Assembly (NCBI GenBank): GCA_022376925.1 | Contig: JAIOJX010000005.1 | Span: forward strand, 158,549,501 to 158,613,500 | Length of the DNA: 64,000 nt | From: Tragulus kanchil | Taxonomy: Eukaryota > Chordata > Mammalia > Artiodactyla > Tragulidae | Direction of reading: 5' to 3' | Shown: piece after piece, positions 1 to 11,215 of the stretch | Layout of the letters: each line of letters opens with the position of its first letter | How positions within the stretch are numbered: position 1 is the stretch's first letter | Program-made: the position numbers and the translations under genes | The notes under the pieces: model-generated | Databases searched by the model: none | What the model saw: the letters and a program-made list of their open reading frames with translations, nothing else | What the model was told of the DNA's origin: nothing

Positions 1-1994
1 TCCAGCATTGTGTCACTGCCCCACTTCTACCCTTGCCTTTTTCTCTCATTTAATCAAAGGAGTTCTTCAACTGTCACGTCACTGTCAGCAACAAAGGCTA
101 CAAGAACTGCTGGATCAGCCAGAGACAACATTCTAGAACACAATCATTAGGATCACCCCTCCTCTCTGACATAGGAAACCTTGGGCCTGTTATTGTACAC
201 CAGTCATCTTGCAGAATCTGCCTGAAGTGTAGCCACTAAAGGTGAATGCTAACAAAGCATTCGGAACAGAACCAGCAAAAATCTAGCCCTACATCTTGGT
301 AAATCTTCACTGTTTCAAATTACTCTAGTGAGCCACAAAATGTAACAAACTGCTTAATCCACTCTGATTTGTAACTAAGCAGCTGTGTTTTATTGATGGA
401 AACTGGAACCTAGGAGCTACAAATCATATATTTAATATTATAATGGCATCAACATTGTATTTGATAAATACAGACACCCCGAAGAAGTAAAGAAGTACCC
501 TACACCCTGCCAAGAACACAATGTCAAAACAGTGAAAAATGCTAAGACTCCAGCTCATAATTAGTCATTCTACTGCCAGGGAGGTGATGGCAGGCAATTT
601 CTGTTGGGAAAAGTAATGTCTGAGCTTGGAATACGCAGTCTTTCTCTATCGAAGAACTGGACACTTAAGAACTGCTTCAGCCTGCTCATAAATATCCCCG
701 TTCACTCAGATCCAGACGCCAGGTGGTCTACCTAATCTGATCCCTAGTAGAAGGAAATGAAAGAAAAATAAAATCAAAGAAAGAATACGTGTTTTCTCAT
801 TTCCCTGGTCCATCATGGGAAGTAAGCCACCTGTCCTCTTAGGACACTTTAGGAGTTCTCCTCCAGGGACTTAACCTCTTTGCTCCATCTCTGAAATGAG
901 AACGTATTCACTGTGTAACTATCATTTGTTTCTAACAGAAGCCAACATACATGCCATGAACTTGTTCTTTGAACCATAAACACACAATTCTACTAGCTAA
1001 ATGTAAAGTGCAAAAAGTAAGAAACCAAATTCTCTCGCTGCTTTCCATGGCATACCCTAGTTAAGTGGTAGTTCAATAATGATTTATCTTTACTGGTGAC
1101 ATTCATTCTTAAAAGGAGGATTTTCAAAGTTTTCCTCCAACTCCCAAAAAAGAGAAAATATCACAAGCAGCCCCCAAAGAGTTTAGAATTACATGTTAGA
1201 GAGAGAAAAAGAGAGGAAGAGAGGATAGAAAACATTATTGTGATCTGCAATGTGTATATTGATATTTTTAAATCAATCATTACTATGGGATAATCTGGAT
1301 TTGGTTAGGTTGAAGACAAGCTATTAAGTAATTCAGAAAATATCTTTTTAAAAAACTTGAGAGTTGAATTTCTGAACTTTAAAAATCAATGAACAAATCT
1401 GAACCAGCACTTTATTTATTACTGCTAACAATAAACAGCCCATGTTGCCAATAATTCAAATAAAATAAGTCACTTTAAAAATAAAATCATTTGTCAAAGA
1501 TTAACAAAAATGAGCAGTGGCTGTATTTCTACCTCAATGGTTTCATTACAAGACTTAGGATCTTATAACAAAGACAAAAAGTGTGTCCTAGACTAATAAA
1601 TACCTAGATTCTTTTTCTAGATTGACAAAACACTTTTCAACCATATGCAATTTAATCCAAAAGTAAGTTTGGACACCACAGTCAGTCATTACAGATGAAA
1701 AAATATATATATAATGAAGCAATACAGTAGTCACCAACTTGAGCAAGTGATCAAACTGAGCCACTAATACCAATAACACCACACACTTATTTACAGAACA
1801 CCTGAAGACTCCCACATGTCAACAACTCTTTCAAGTAATGTTTAAGCTGAATTTAATCAGGAGGGAACCAATGTGATAAATCTGGAATGCTGAACAAGGT
1901 AGAAAATTTAGAATTTGATCAAAACTTAAGATTCTTTAAAAGAATTTTTTTAAGGAAAAACAAAGAAATCAAAAAATGGCAGAGAAACCACTGT
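1..1994. other. unrecognised non-coding stretch
   Basis: AT-rich sequence with no open frame of note on either strand and no repeat family I could identify with confidence. Around 866-930 a faint MIR-like pattern (TTAACCTCTTTGCTCCATC) is visible but too short to call. It could be intronic or intergenic. Confidence 0.6.
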
Positions 1995-2385
1995 AAATTA
2001 AAATAAAACAGGAGACATAATCAAATGCCTGAACCTTGACTGGATCCTGGATTAAAAACAACAATTTTTTAAATACGGAAAAAAAATTGGGGGTAGAGGA
2101 TCAGAGAACTCTGAATAGAGAGACTGTGTTTTTAAATGTTATGAAACCGTCAATGCTTTTCTTAGGCCTGATAGTGGTGTTGTGGAAGTGCATGCCAAAG
2201 AATTTAGGGGTGAAATGTTGGGATAGCTGCAACCTGCAAGGCAGCAAAGACACAGAGAAGAGATGAAAAGCAAACGTCACAAAACGCTAGTAACTGGTTG
2301 ATCTAAGTGAAGAATATACAAATGTATAAACATTCATTGTTCCAGTCTTTTACTTTTCTGTAGGTTTAAGGATTTTTAAGCTATA
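1995..2385 (+). mobile_element. old L1 (L1M-type) 3' UTR remnant
   Basis: The order of motifs resembles the 3' UTR of ancient mammalian L1s: GGAGACATAATCAAATG, then CCTTGACTGGATCCTGGATT, then a segment ending in CTTTTACTTTTCTGTAGGTTTAAGG with an A/T-rich end. It carries no coding potential. The match is from memory of the family and is diverged, so the subfamily is not assigned. Confidence 0.5.
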
Positions 2386-2641
2386 AAGTTGGGAGAAAGG
2401 AAGAACGGGTATAGGGGCTTTGGTGTTTTCATCCAATTGTAGTACCAAGCTTTGCTTATATTCCCAAAGAACACCCAAATCATCATTACTTTTCTCTCAG
2501 CAGCAAAAGATGATAAATTAAACGCTGATGTGTGATAAGCAGCACAGATATAAAATTCCTTCTTTTTCCAAGTACAGGAAGTACTGCCTAAAAACAAATT
2601 CAGAAGAGAGCCCTTCAAGGGTGAGTGAATTTTAAAAAGCC

Positions 2642-4755
2642 TACTCCAAAAAACAACACAGTTCCCAAACCTTATTACGTAAGTTAAAAGAAAAGCCCTG
2701 ATCAATTTAAAGAAAGCCAGTCAGCAAGAGTAGTGAAATATTTTCAAAAAATGTAAATCATATTGCCCATCTGCAAACTTAAAAGGCTTTATCAAACATG
2801 ATTTATCACTGTGGGCAAGAAAATCTTCACATTTCACTTGTTTATCTTCAAATGAATGAAAAGAATGCTGAACAAATAGAAAAAGTTTAATAGCCAGACA
2901 TTTTTTTTCTAGGAGGAGTTCATTATGTTGCTTACAATTTGTAAAAGCTAGAAGATTAAGAACAATCTTTGAACAATATGAAACTCCAAGAGAGGATCTG
3001 TAAAGAAGAAGAAAACTGAGCTGTGCACATAGTGGGAACTCAAATGTTTGTTAAATGAATACTTAAAGAAGACAAAAGTACAGCCTGTGCCTTTAAAATG
3101 TGCTAATGTGTCAGCAAAATAAAGGCATGTGAAAAAAAAATCCCAATTAAGATTGTAACATTCCCATTATCAGACATATATAGTATACCCTAGCAAAATT
3201 CCAGCAAGAAAACTGGCACAGTGGTTGTTTGAAGTCGTGTATTTACTCTAACAAAAACTAATTACAAGTCCTAAGAGGATTCTCCTTTACAAGAAAGCAC
3301 CTCCACAGACACACAGAAGGGAAACGCCTCTCCCAGCAGTCAAGAGAAACCAATGGCAACACATGCCTTAGAATCAAGGCTATTCCTTATACCTCTGGAG
3401 GCTTTCAGAGCCACTTACAGTGAGAAAGACACAAGCCTGCAGCATTTACAGAGACCTTTCAGATGACAATGGATTCTAATCCAGCCAGATATCCCTGGTG
3501 AAAACTCACTCCCAGGAATAAAGTCTGCTCCTGTTCATCTCTTAAGAGACTAAAAAGCCTATACCTGGCTCAAAGGCACATGCCACACCCAGAATCATCC
3601 TTTCCACATCAAGTGAAACAACAAGCTTCACTTGCAAGCTTTTAAGTAGATCAAGCATCAATACCTGAAGAAAGGCTTTCACTTGCCCAAGCTTTTAAGG
3701 GATTTTAAGACTGTTTTCAGTACTCCAAAAACAACACAGTTCCCAAACCTTATTACGTAAGTTAAAAGAAAAGCCCTGATCAATTTAAAGAAAGCCAGTC
3801 AGCAAGAGTAGTGAAATATTTTCAAAAAATGTAAATCATATTGCCCATCTGCAAACTTAAAAGGCTTTATCAAACATGATTTATCACTGTGGGCAAGAAA
3901 ATCTTCACATTTCACTTGTTTATCTTCAAATGAATGAAAAGAATGCTGAACAAATAGAAAAAGTTTAATAGCCAGACATTTTTTTTCTAGGAGGAGTTCA
4001 TTATGTTGCTTACAATTTGTAAAAGCTAGAAGATTAAGAACAATCTTTGAACAATATGAAACTCCAAGAGAGGATCTGTAAAGAAGAAGAAAACTGAGCT
4101 GTGCACATAGTGGGAACTCAAATGTTTGTTAAATGAATACTTAAAGAAGACAAAAGTACAGCCTGTGCCTTTAAAATGTGCTAATGTGTCAGCAAAATAA
4201 AGGCATGTGAAAAAAAAATCCCAATTAAGATTGTAACATTCCCATTATCAGACATATATAGTATACCCTAGCAAAATTCCAGCAAGAAAACTGGCACAGT
4301 GGTTGTTTGAAGTCGTGTATTTACTCTAACAAAAACTAATTACAAGTCCTAAGAGGATTCTCCTTTACAAGAAAGCACCTCCACAGACACACAGAAGGGA
4401 AACGCCTCTCCCAGCAGTCAAGAGAAACCAATGGCAACACATGCCTTAGAATCAAGGCTATTCCTTATACCTCTGGAGGCTTTCAGAGCCACTTACAGTG
4501 AGAAAGACACAAGCCTGCAGCATTTACAGAGACCTTTCAGATGACAATGGATTCTAATCCAGCCAGATATCCCTGGTGAAAACTCACTCCCAGGAATAAA
4601 GTCTGCTCCTGTTCATCTCTTAAGAGACTAAAAAGCCTATACCTGGCTCAAAGGCACATGCCACACCCAGAATCATCCTTTCCACATCAAGTGAAACAAC
4701 AAGCTTCACTTGCAAGCTTTTAAGTAGATCAAGCATCAATACCTGAAGAAAGGCT
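2642..4755 (+). repeat. seam duplication 1 (about 1.04 kb, twice)
   Basis: 2642-3677 recurs at 3721-4755 in direct orientation, period 1078-1079, with one A-run length difference (6 A versus 5 A at the start). A 43-bp spacer (3678-3720) separates them and begins with a garbled echo of TTCACTTGCAAGCTTTTAAG from inside the block. No repeat family or gene is recognised within the block. This is the first of 24 similar pairs and is probably an unmerged contig overlap. Confidence 0.95.
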
Positions 4756-4810
4756 AGAAATAATGGAAGAGGAGTGCTGGTTAGACTTGTCTCACACAGT
4801 TGTTCTCTGC

Positions 4811-5041
4811 CCACATGTGGCTATTAGGGACTTGAAATCTGTTCAGTCTCAATTGAGCTGTGCTGTTAAGTATAAAATACATACCAAATTTCAATAACTT
4901 ATTATGAAAGAAAATGCAAAATACCTCATGATTATTTTCTGAAATAAAATTTCATATACATTGGATTAAATTAAAGTTAATTTTACCTTGTTTGTTTTAC
5001 TTACATGCTATTTATAGTATACGCTTATTGGACAGCAGTGA
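4811..5041. mobile_element. ancient non-autonomous hAT (Charlie-type) DNA transposon
   Basis: It starts with CCACATGTGGCTATTAGGGACTTGAAAT, continues through GTATAAAATACATACCAAATTTCAATAACTTA and AAAGTTAATTTTACCTTG, and ends in TTATTGGACAGCAGTG. This order matches a known mammalian MITE whose ends read TGGCTA...ATTGGACAGCGC. The copy is well diverged. A second partial copy of the same family lies at 43017-43082. Confidence 0.65.
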
Positions 5042-5103
5042 CACTAACCACAAAGAAAGCTCGATGGAAGCAGCAGCAAGTTCCTTTATTAGGAGGCAGT
5101 TGT

Positions 5104-5316
5104 GCTGTGCTAAGTCGCTTCAGTTGGGTCCAAATCTTTGCGACCCTATGAACTGTAATGCAGCCCATCAGGCTCCTCTGTCCATGTCAAGAATACTAGA
5201 GTGGGTTGCCATGCACTCCTCCAGGAGATGTTTCCAACCCAGGGACGTAACCCACATCTCTTACATCTCCTGTACTGGCAGGCAGGTTCTTTACCACTAA
5301 TGCTACCTGGGAAGCA
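5104..5316 (-). mobile_element. Bov-tA SINE
   Basis: Read on the minus strand it starts GCTTCCCAGGTAGCATTAG (tRNA-derived head), passes through the GAGTGCATGGCAACCCACTC segment, and ends in the Bov-A monomer with CAGAGGAGCCTGATGGGC and GTCGCAAAGATTTGGAC. This head-plus-single-Bov-A layout is the ruminant-specific Bov-tA SINE. Any short reading frame through it is a SINE translation, not a gene. Confidence 0.9.
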
Positions 5317-5499
5317 TTTGCCATGTTTCATGTCCTAACTACTTCAAATACACTATTGCTTTTAGCTCCCACAGCTTTAAGAAATGCACACCCTGGTTCA
5401 AAGAGAGGAAAATCTGGCTTGTGGAGGAGGGAGAGATTAGAGGAGAAAGGAACAAAATCCTACTCTAAATCACAACTCAGTTCAGTTGCTCAGTCATGC

Positions 5500-5578
5500 C
5501 AAATCACAGAGCTAGCAGTAAACACCAGACAGGGATCTGAAGTCAAACTTCCTGGTTCCAGACTGTAAGATCATAACC
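5500..5578 (-). mobile_element. MIR SINE fragment
   Basis: CAGAGCTAGCAGTAAACACC followed by a GATCTGAAGTCAAACTTCCTGGTTCCAGACTG segment matches the reverse complement of the MIR head (normally CACAGCTAGTAAGTGG...CCAGGCAGTCTGGCTCCAG). It is old and truncated. Confidence 0.55.
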
Positions 5579-5590
5579 CCTATGCCAAAA

Positions 5591-5850
5591 TGTTGTCTCA
5601 GGACCAGCAACATCACCTGAGAACTTGTTAGAAGTGAAAATTCTCACAACAAAACTCTGTAAAAAGAAAAAGTAAAAGTAAAATTTTTTAAAAATTAAAT
5701 TAAAAAAAAAGAAATGAAAATTCTCAGGCTACACATCAAAACTGGAGAATCAAACTCTGGGGGTAGTGCTCAGGAGTCTGTATTTTAGCAAGTCCTCCAG
5801 ATGATGCTGATTCAGCCCCAAAGTCCAAGAACTATTTCCCCGAGCAGGTA
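5591..5850 (-). mobile_element. MER5A (hAT-Charlie MITE), split by a tiny L1 insert
   Basis: CAGGACCAGCAACATCACC, GAACTTGTTAGAA, ATTCTCAGG, then CTCTGGGGGTAGTGCTCAGGAG and CCTCCAGATGATGCTGATTC are the landmarks of MER5A in reverse orientation. The element is interrupted at 5647-5710 by an A-rich insert. Its distal part from 5769 on is copied again at 6943 by seam duplication 2. Confidence 0.7.
5647..5710 (+). mobile_element. 64-bp L1 tail insertion with target-site duplication
   Basis: CAACAAAACTCTGTAAAAAG followed by an A-rich tail matches the last bases of the local L1 3' UTR (compare CAACAAAACTCTGTAAAACC at 39930-39955). It is flanked by GAAGTGAAAATTCTCA (5631-5646) and GAAATGAAAATTCTCA (5711-5726), a 16-bp target-site duplication with one mismatch. 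This is an extreme 5' truncation of an L1-primed insertion. Confidence 0.6.
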
Positions 5851-8089
5851 ATAGCCAATCAAATCCTCTGAAAGGAGACTAACTGTGAGAAGTCTGAGAA
5901 AAGGCTGGCTTCATCACTGTGTCAGAGCTGAAGCTCTTCTAGATACCCTCTCTGTATGCGAAGCACTGGGCTCTGGGGTGGCATCCTGACTTCCCAGAGC
6001 ATCCCTTCAATAAGCCCATTGCCCAGGACAGCATTTCATTTAACATCCAGATGGATTAAAGATTTAAATGCAAACAGAATCGCAAAAGTACTACAAACAT
6101 ATTTGTGTGCATATATATATATATATAACATATACATATTTCATGACATTAGGGTAAAAGCCTAAGTATGATCCAAACTCTTGACACTATAAAAGACAGA
6201 TTAACTCAGTAATAATCTCCTCCCAAATCTGAACATCACAAGCAAGGTTTAAACAAAAACAACCTGGGCAGGGTGATTTTTGCAGCAACTATCATAAAGA
6301 GTGCATTTCTTAATTTATAAACAGAATCTCAACAAATCAAAAGAACCACCCAAGAAATAAATGCCTCTCCAAATTAACTAATTAAAACACATGGGTAATA
6401 ATAAAGAAAATGCAAATGCTCTGTTTCACTGGAAGGAAAAGAAATGAAAATTCAAATGGGATTTCTGCCCCTTCCACTTTTCAGACTGGCAAACATTTAA
6501 GGGTTTGAAGTCATGTCTAAAGTAAGCTTCGAATACTTGTGCCCCACCCCCATGCCTTCAGTAATTCAGTTTGTGGTCATTTCATTAAGGAATTACTTAG
6601 GCCCACAATTCAAATACTACACTTGATCTGATCTTTGGTCTCTGTTCCTCTCGCCCCCTTTCCCTCCTCCCCCACATCTGATCTGCCAGCAGCCCTCCCA
6701 ATTCCAACTTCAAAAAAGATTCCAAATTCAGCTACTTTTCATCATCCTTACAGGCATCACAAACTCAGGCTGGATTACTACCACTGTACTGTACCCTCCT
6801 CACTGCTCTTGCTCCTGTGCCCCAGTCAAGTCTTAACACAAAAGAATCACTTGAGCTACTAAAATGCACAGCAGATTACATCATCACTCTGCTCAAAAGC
6901 TTTCAATGGATTTTTCATTCATCCTTACAGGCACAATCCTGACTCAGGAGTCTGTATTTTAGCAAGTCCTCCAGATGATGCTGATTCAGCCCCAAAGTCC
7001 AAGAACTATTTCCCCGAGCAGGTAATAGCCAATCAAATCCTCTGAAAGGAGACTAACTGTGAGAAGTCTGAGAAAAGGCTGGCTTCATCACTGTGTCAGA
7101 GCTGAAGCTCTTCTAGATACCCTCTCTGTATGCGAAGCACTGGGCTCTGGGGTGGCATCCTGACTTCCCAGAGCATCCCTTCAATAAGCCCATTGCCCAG
7201 GACAGCATTTCATTTAACATCCAGATGGATTAAAGATTTAAATGCAAACAGAATCGCAAAAGTACTACAAACATATTTGTGTGCATATATATATATATAT
7301 AACATATACATATTTCATGACATTAGGGTAAAAGCCTAAGTATGATCCAAACTCTTGACACTATAAAAGACAGATTAACTCAGTAATAATCTCCTCCCAA
7401 ATCTGAACATCACAAGCAAGGTTTAAACAAAAACAACCTGGGCAGGGTGATTTTTGCAGCAACTATCATAAAGAGTGCATTTCTTAATTTATAAACAGAA
7501 TCTCAACAAATCAAAAGAACCACCCAAGAAATAAATGCCTCTCCAAATTAACTAATTAAAACACATGGGTAATAATAAAGAAAATGCAAATGCTCTGTTT
7601 CACTGGAAGGAAAAGAAATGAAAATTCAAATGGGATTTCTGCCCCTTCCACTTTTCAGACTGGCAAACATTTAAGGGTTTGAAGTCATGTCTAAAGTAAG
7701 CTTCGAATACTTGTGCCCCACCCCCATGCCTTCAGTAATTCAGTTTGTGGTCATTTCATTAAGGAATTACTTAGGCCCACAATTCAAATACTACACTTGA
7801 TCTGATCTTTGGTCTCTGTTCCTCTCGCCCCCTTTCCCTCCTCCCCCACATCTGATCTGCCAGCAGCCCTCCCAATTCCAACTTCAAAAAAGATTCCAAA
7901 TTCAGCTACTTTTCATCATCCTTACAGGCATCACAAACTCAGGCTGGATTACTACCACTGTACTGTACCCTCCTCACTGCTCTTGCTCCTGTGCCCCAGT
8001 CAAGTCTTAACACAAAAGAATCACTTGAGCTACTAAAATGCACAGCAGATTACATCATCACTCTGCTCAAAAGCTTTCAATGGATTTTC
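5769..8089 (+). repeat. seam duplication 2 (about 1.15 kb, twice)
   Basis: 5769-6915 recurs at 6943-8089, direct, period 1174, essentially identical. It contains the end of MER5A, a TA microsatellite and part of an L2. Between the copies is a 27-bp spacer, CATTCATCCTTACAGGCACA and a few more bases. It resembles a scrambled form of local sequence (compare CATCATCCTTACAGGCATCAC at 6740). Confidence 0.95.
6111..6126. repeat. (AT)n microsatellite
   Basis: A run of AT dinucleotides preceded by GTGTGC and followed by AACATATACATATT. It is copied at 7285-7300 by the surrounding duplication with the same repeat number. Confidence 0.8.
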
Positions 8090-8375
8090 ATCTCATTCAG
8101 TAAAAGCCAGTCTTTATCATGATGCACAAGTCCTTGCATGACCTGAGTCCCTTACCCCATGACTTCATCTCCTACCACCTACCGTCCGCTCTCTTCGCTG
8201 CAGGCATACTGGCTCCCCGCCATCCTTCAACATCACGATCACTGCTGCCTCTGGATCCCTGTGCCTGTGTTCCCTGTGCCCAAGGTGCGCAGCTCCTACA
8301 GGGTTACCTTCCTCACATCTTCCAGGTTTTTACTTAAAAGGCATTCTCTGGTCACCCTGCCTAAAATTTTACTCT
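7803..8375 (+). mobile_element. L2 LINE 3' segment
   Basis: The sequence follows the sense strand of the L2 3' end: CTCCCCCACATCTGATCTGCCAGCAG, CTGGATTACTACC, CATCACTCTGCTCAAAAGC, CCTTGCATGACCTGAG, GACTTCATCTCCTACCACC, CTTCCTCACATCTTCCAGG, CTGGTCACCCTGCCTAAAATTTTAC. Upstream parts also appear at 6629-6915 and downstream parts at 9135-9495, because both flanking seam duplications cut through it. Small open frames here derive from the dead LINE. Confidence 0.75.
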
Positions 8376-10212
8376 TCATAAAGACTGATGCTTCATGTAC
8401 TACTTCGAAGCTATTCCCCTCACTGGCATCCAAAGATGCTAAGAAAGTCTGGCTATCCTCAACAGGCAGGGAACCTGTTGTGAAATTTCTTTCGGAAGCA
8501 TTCTTTTAAAATCTGCTGCGTTGTAAAATTTTATCTTGTATTGGGTCTTAACCCATTTACCTTATTATTTGGCATGGTCCACTGACTAAAAATCTCAGTC
8601 TTTAACACTGGAAATTTTCTTTCATTATTACTTTGATCCTCCTCCCATTTTTTTCTGCTTTCTCATTTTGGAACTATTAGATAAAAGTTTCTGAGGGAAA
8701 ATAATTTTGAATTTAGACCCTTGTATTCAGTCAAATGGCATTCACACCAAAAAGCAAAACACTAATGTGGCTCTCGAATTTACCACATGGATATTTCTGA
8801 CAACAAAACCATAGCACACTCTCCATCAACAACAAAGTGATTCTCATCAGTAGGAAGAAAGAGTGGTAAACAAAAGAAAAAAAGTTAAATTTAAGGTTAT
8901 ATATAAACTGATCACTATTTTTGTTTTTAACCAAATAGCTAATTCCAAACAAACATGATGATCAAAAAACTTTTGGTGCCCTTATGCAATAAAGTAGCAT
9001 CTTAAGCTTAACCTGTCCAAAACTCAACTTCTCATTTTCCCATCAAAAGTTCTTCTCTGAGAAGAAGTATCATGACATCCCTTTTATGTGGCCAAAAAAT
9101 TATGGGCAATACAACCCACTTTTGTTTCCCCAAAAAAAGAATCACTTGAGCTACTAAAATGCACAGCAGATTACATCATCACTCTGCTCAAAAGCTTTCA
9201 ATGGATTTTCATCTCATTCAGTAAAAGCCAGTCTTTATCATGATGCACAAGTCCTTGCATGACCTGAGTCCCTTACCCCATGACTTCATCTCCTACCACC
9301 TACCGTCCGCTCTCTTCGCTGCAGGCATACTGGCTCCCCGCCATCCTTCAACATCACGATCACTGCTGCCTCTGGATCCCTGTGCCTGTGTTCCCTGTGC
9401 CCAAGGTGCGCAGCTCCTACAGGGTTACCTTCCTCACATCTTCCAGGTTTTTACTTAAAAGGCATTCTCTGGTCACCCTGCCTAAAATTTTACTCTTCAT
9501 AAAGACTGATGCTTCATGTACTACTTCGAAGCTATTCCCCTCACTGGCATCCAAAGATGCTAAGAAAGTCTGGCTATCCTCAACAGGCAGGGAACCTGTT
9601 GTGAAATTTCTTTCGGAAGCATTCTTTTAAAATCTGCTGCGTTGTAAAATTTTATCTTGTATTGGGTCTTAACCCATTTACCTTATTATTTGGCATGGTC
9701 CACTGACTAAAAATCTCAGTCTTTAACACTGGAAATTTTCTTTCATTATTACTTTGATCCTCCTCCCATTTTTTTCTGCTTTCTCATTTTGGAACTATTA
9801 GATAAAAGTTTCTGAGGGAAAATAATTTTGAATTTAGACCCTTGTATTCAGTCAAATGGCATTCACACCAAAAAGCAAAACACTAATGTGGCTCTCGAAT
9901 TTACCACATGGATATTTCTGACAACAAAACCATAGCACACTCTCCATCAACAACAAAGTGATTCTCATCAGTAGGAAGAAAGAGTGGTAAACAAAAGAAA
10001 AAAAGTTAAATTTAAGGTTATATATAAACTGATCACTATTTTTGTTTTTAACCAAATAGCTAATTCCAAACAAACATGATGATCAAAAAACTTTTGGTGC
10101 CCTTATGCAATAAAGTAGCATCTTAAGCTTAACCTGTCCAAAACTCAACTTCTCATTTTCCCATCAAAAGTTCTTCTCTGAGAAGAAGTATCATGACATC
10201 CCTTTTATGTGG
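8014..10212 (+). repeat. seam duplication 3 (about 1.08 kb, twice)
   Basis: 8014-9091 recurs at 9135-10212, direct, period 1121, no indel noticed. The spacer 9092-9134 is unrelated-looking sequence. The first 75 bp of the block also occur at about 6840-6915, so that piece is present three times: overlap 2 runs straight into overlap 3. Confidence 0.95.
8376..10124. other. unrecognised stretch downstream of the L2
   Basis: After removing the duplicated copy, this is about 650 bp of unique AT-rich sequence with no identified repeat or coding signal. A minus-strand frame of 73 codons (8731-8952) has no recognisable domain and no splice-site context. Confidence 0.5.
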
Positions 10213-10835
10213 ATTCTAAAAACAAATGATAAGAATGAACTTATTTACAAAAGAGAAAGAGACTCACAGACTTAGAAAACTCATGGTTGCAGGGGTGGGG
10301 AAGGGATGGTTGGGGACTTGGGAAAAGTCATGCATACACTGCAATGTTTGAAATAGATAACCAACAAAAATCTATTGTATAGCATATGGAACTTTGTTCA
10401 GTGTTATGTTCTAGCCTGGATGGTAGGGGGATCCGATGGAGAATGGATACATAGATACATATGCCCGAGTCCCTTCACCGTTCACCCCAAAATATCAAAA
10501 AACTGTTAATTGGCTATACCCCAATAAAAAATGTTTTTGATGTTAAAAAAATAAGGGCTTCCCAGGTGGTCCAGTGGGTAAAGAGTTCACCTTGCAGTGC
10601 AAGGGGCACCGGATCAATCCCTGGGCAGGGAAGACACCACGTGCTGCAGAGAGGCTGGACGGGTGTGTCCAGTTGCGAGCCAGCGCTCTGGAGCGCGTGC
10701 GCCCGGAGCCAGTGCTCTGCAGTGGAGAGGCCACTGCAATGTAGGCCCACACATGCCAAAGAATAAAAAAGACGGATGAAAATAAATATAAATAAATGAG
10801 GTATGATGGGTTAAAAAATTACATTGGAAAAAGAA
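10179..10835 (+). mobile_element. L1 3' end (first of two in one site)
   Basis: It runs GTATCATGACATCCCTTTTATGTGG, GAACTTATTTACAAAAGAG, GACTCACAGACTT, GATAACCAACAAAAATCTATTG, GTTAATTGGCTATACCCCAATAAAA, all typical of artiodactyl L1 3' UTRs. It is flanked by AAAAGTTCTTCTCTG at 10164-10178 and 10836-10850, a perfect 15-bp target-site duplication. A SINE is nested near its tail (10554-10809). Confidence 0.8.
10554..10809 (+). mobile_element. tRNA-derived SINE, GACCAATAGAAGTGG-type family, nested in L1
   Basis: The head GGGCTTCCCAGGTGGTCCAGTGGG carries an A-box-like segment, and GGATCAATCCCTGG is the B-box position. The middle has CTCTGGAGCGCGTGCGCCC and GGAGAGGCCACTGCAATG, and the tail is ATAAATATAAATAAATG. 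Flanking GTTAAAAAA (10542-10550 and 10810-10818) is a 9-bp target-site duplication. A second copy at 11657-11912 arises from seam duplication 4. Confidence 0.85.
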
Positions 10836-10850
10836 AAAAGTTCTTCTCTG

Positions 10851-11215
10851 CAAGTACAGTATACTAACACATATATATGGAATCTAGTAAGATCATACTG
10901 ATAAATAAACACACAGAGCATCAGTGGAAAAACAGTCATAGAGAACAGACTTATGGACACTGGGGAGAGGGAACAGTGGGTGAGAGATATGGAAAGAGCA
11001 ACATGGAACCCTATTCTACCATATGTAAAAGAGATAACCACTGTCAATGTGCTGTGGGACTAAGAGATATTACATGGGAACCTGGAGGCGTGGGATGGTA
11101 GGGAATGGGATACACACATGACTAATCTGGAATCATATATGTCTGTAAATCAACAAAACTCTGCAAAAGCAAAACAGCAAAATAAAAAATATATATACAT
11201 AAAGAAAAATTTTTA
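10851..11215 (+). mobile_element. L1 3' UTR, second insertion in the same site
   Basis: It opens with CAAGTACAGTATACTAACAC and ends AACAAAACTCTGCAAAAGC plus an A-rich tail, like the L1 tail at 39625-39960. It is flanked by AAAAGTTCTTCTCTG (10836-10850) and AAAAGTTATTCTCTG (11216-11230). It therefore used a target site already duplicated by the previous L1. The copy at 11954-12318 is from the seam duplication. Confidence 0.75.

Noticed and set aside
5468..5497. Second Bov-tA start (CTCAGTTCAGTTGCTCAGTCATGCC)
   Set aside because: Only about 25 bp match the Bov-A end and no head follows. It could be a remnant, but is too short to list as an element.
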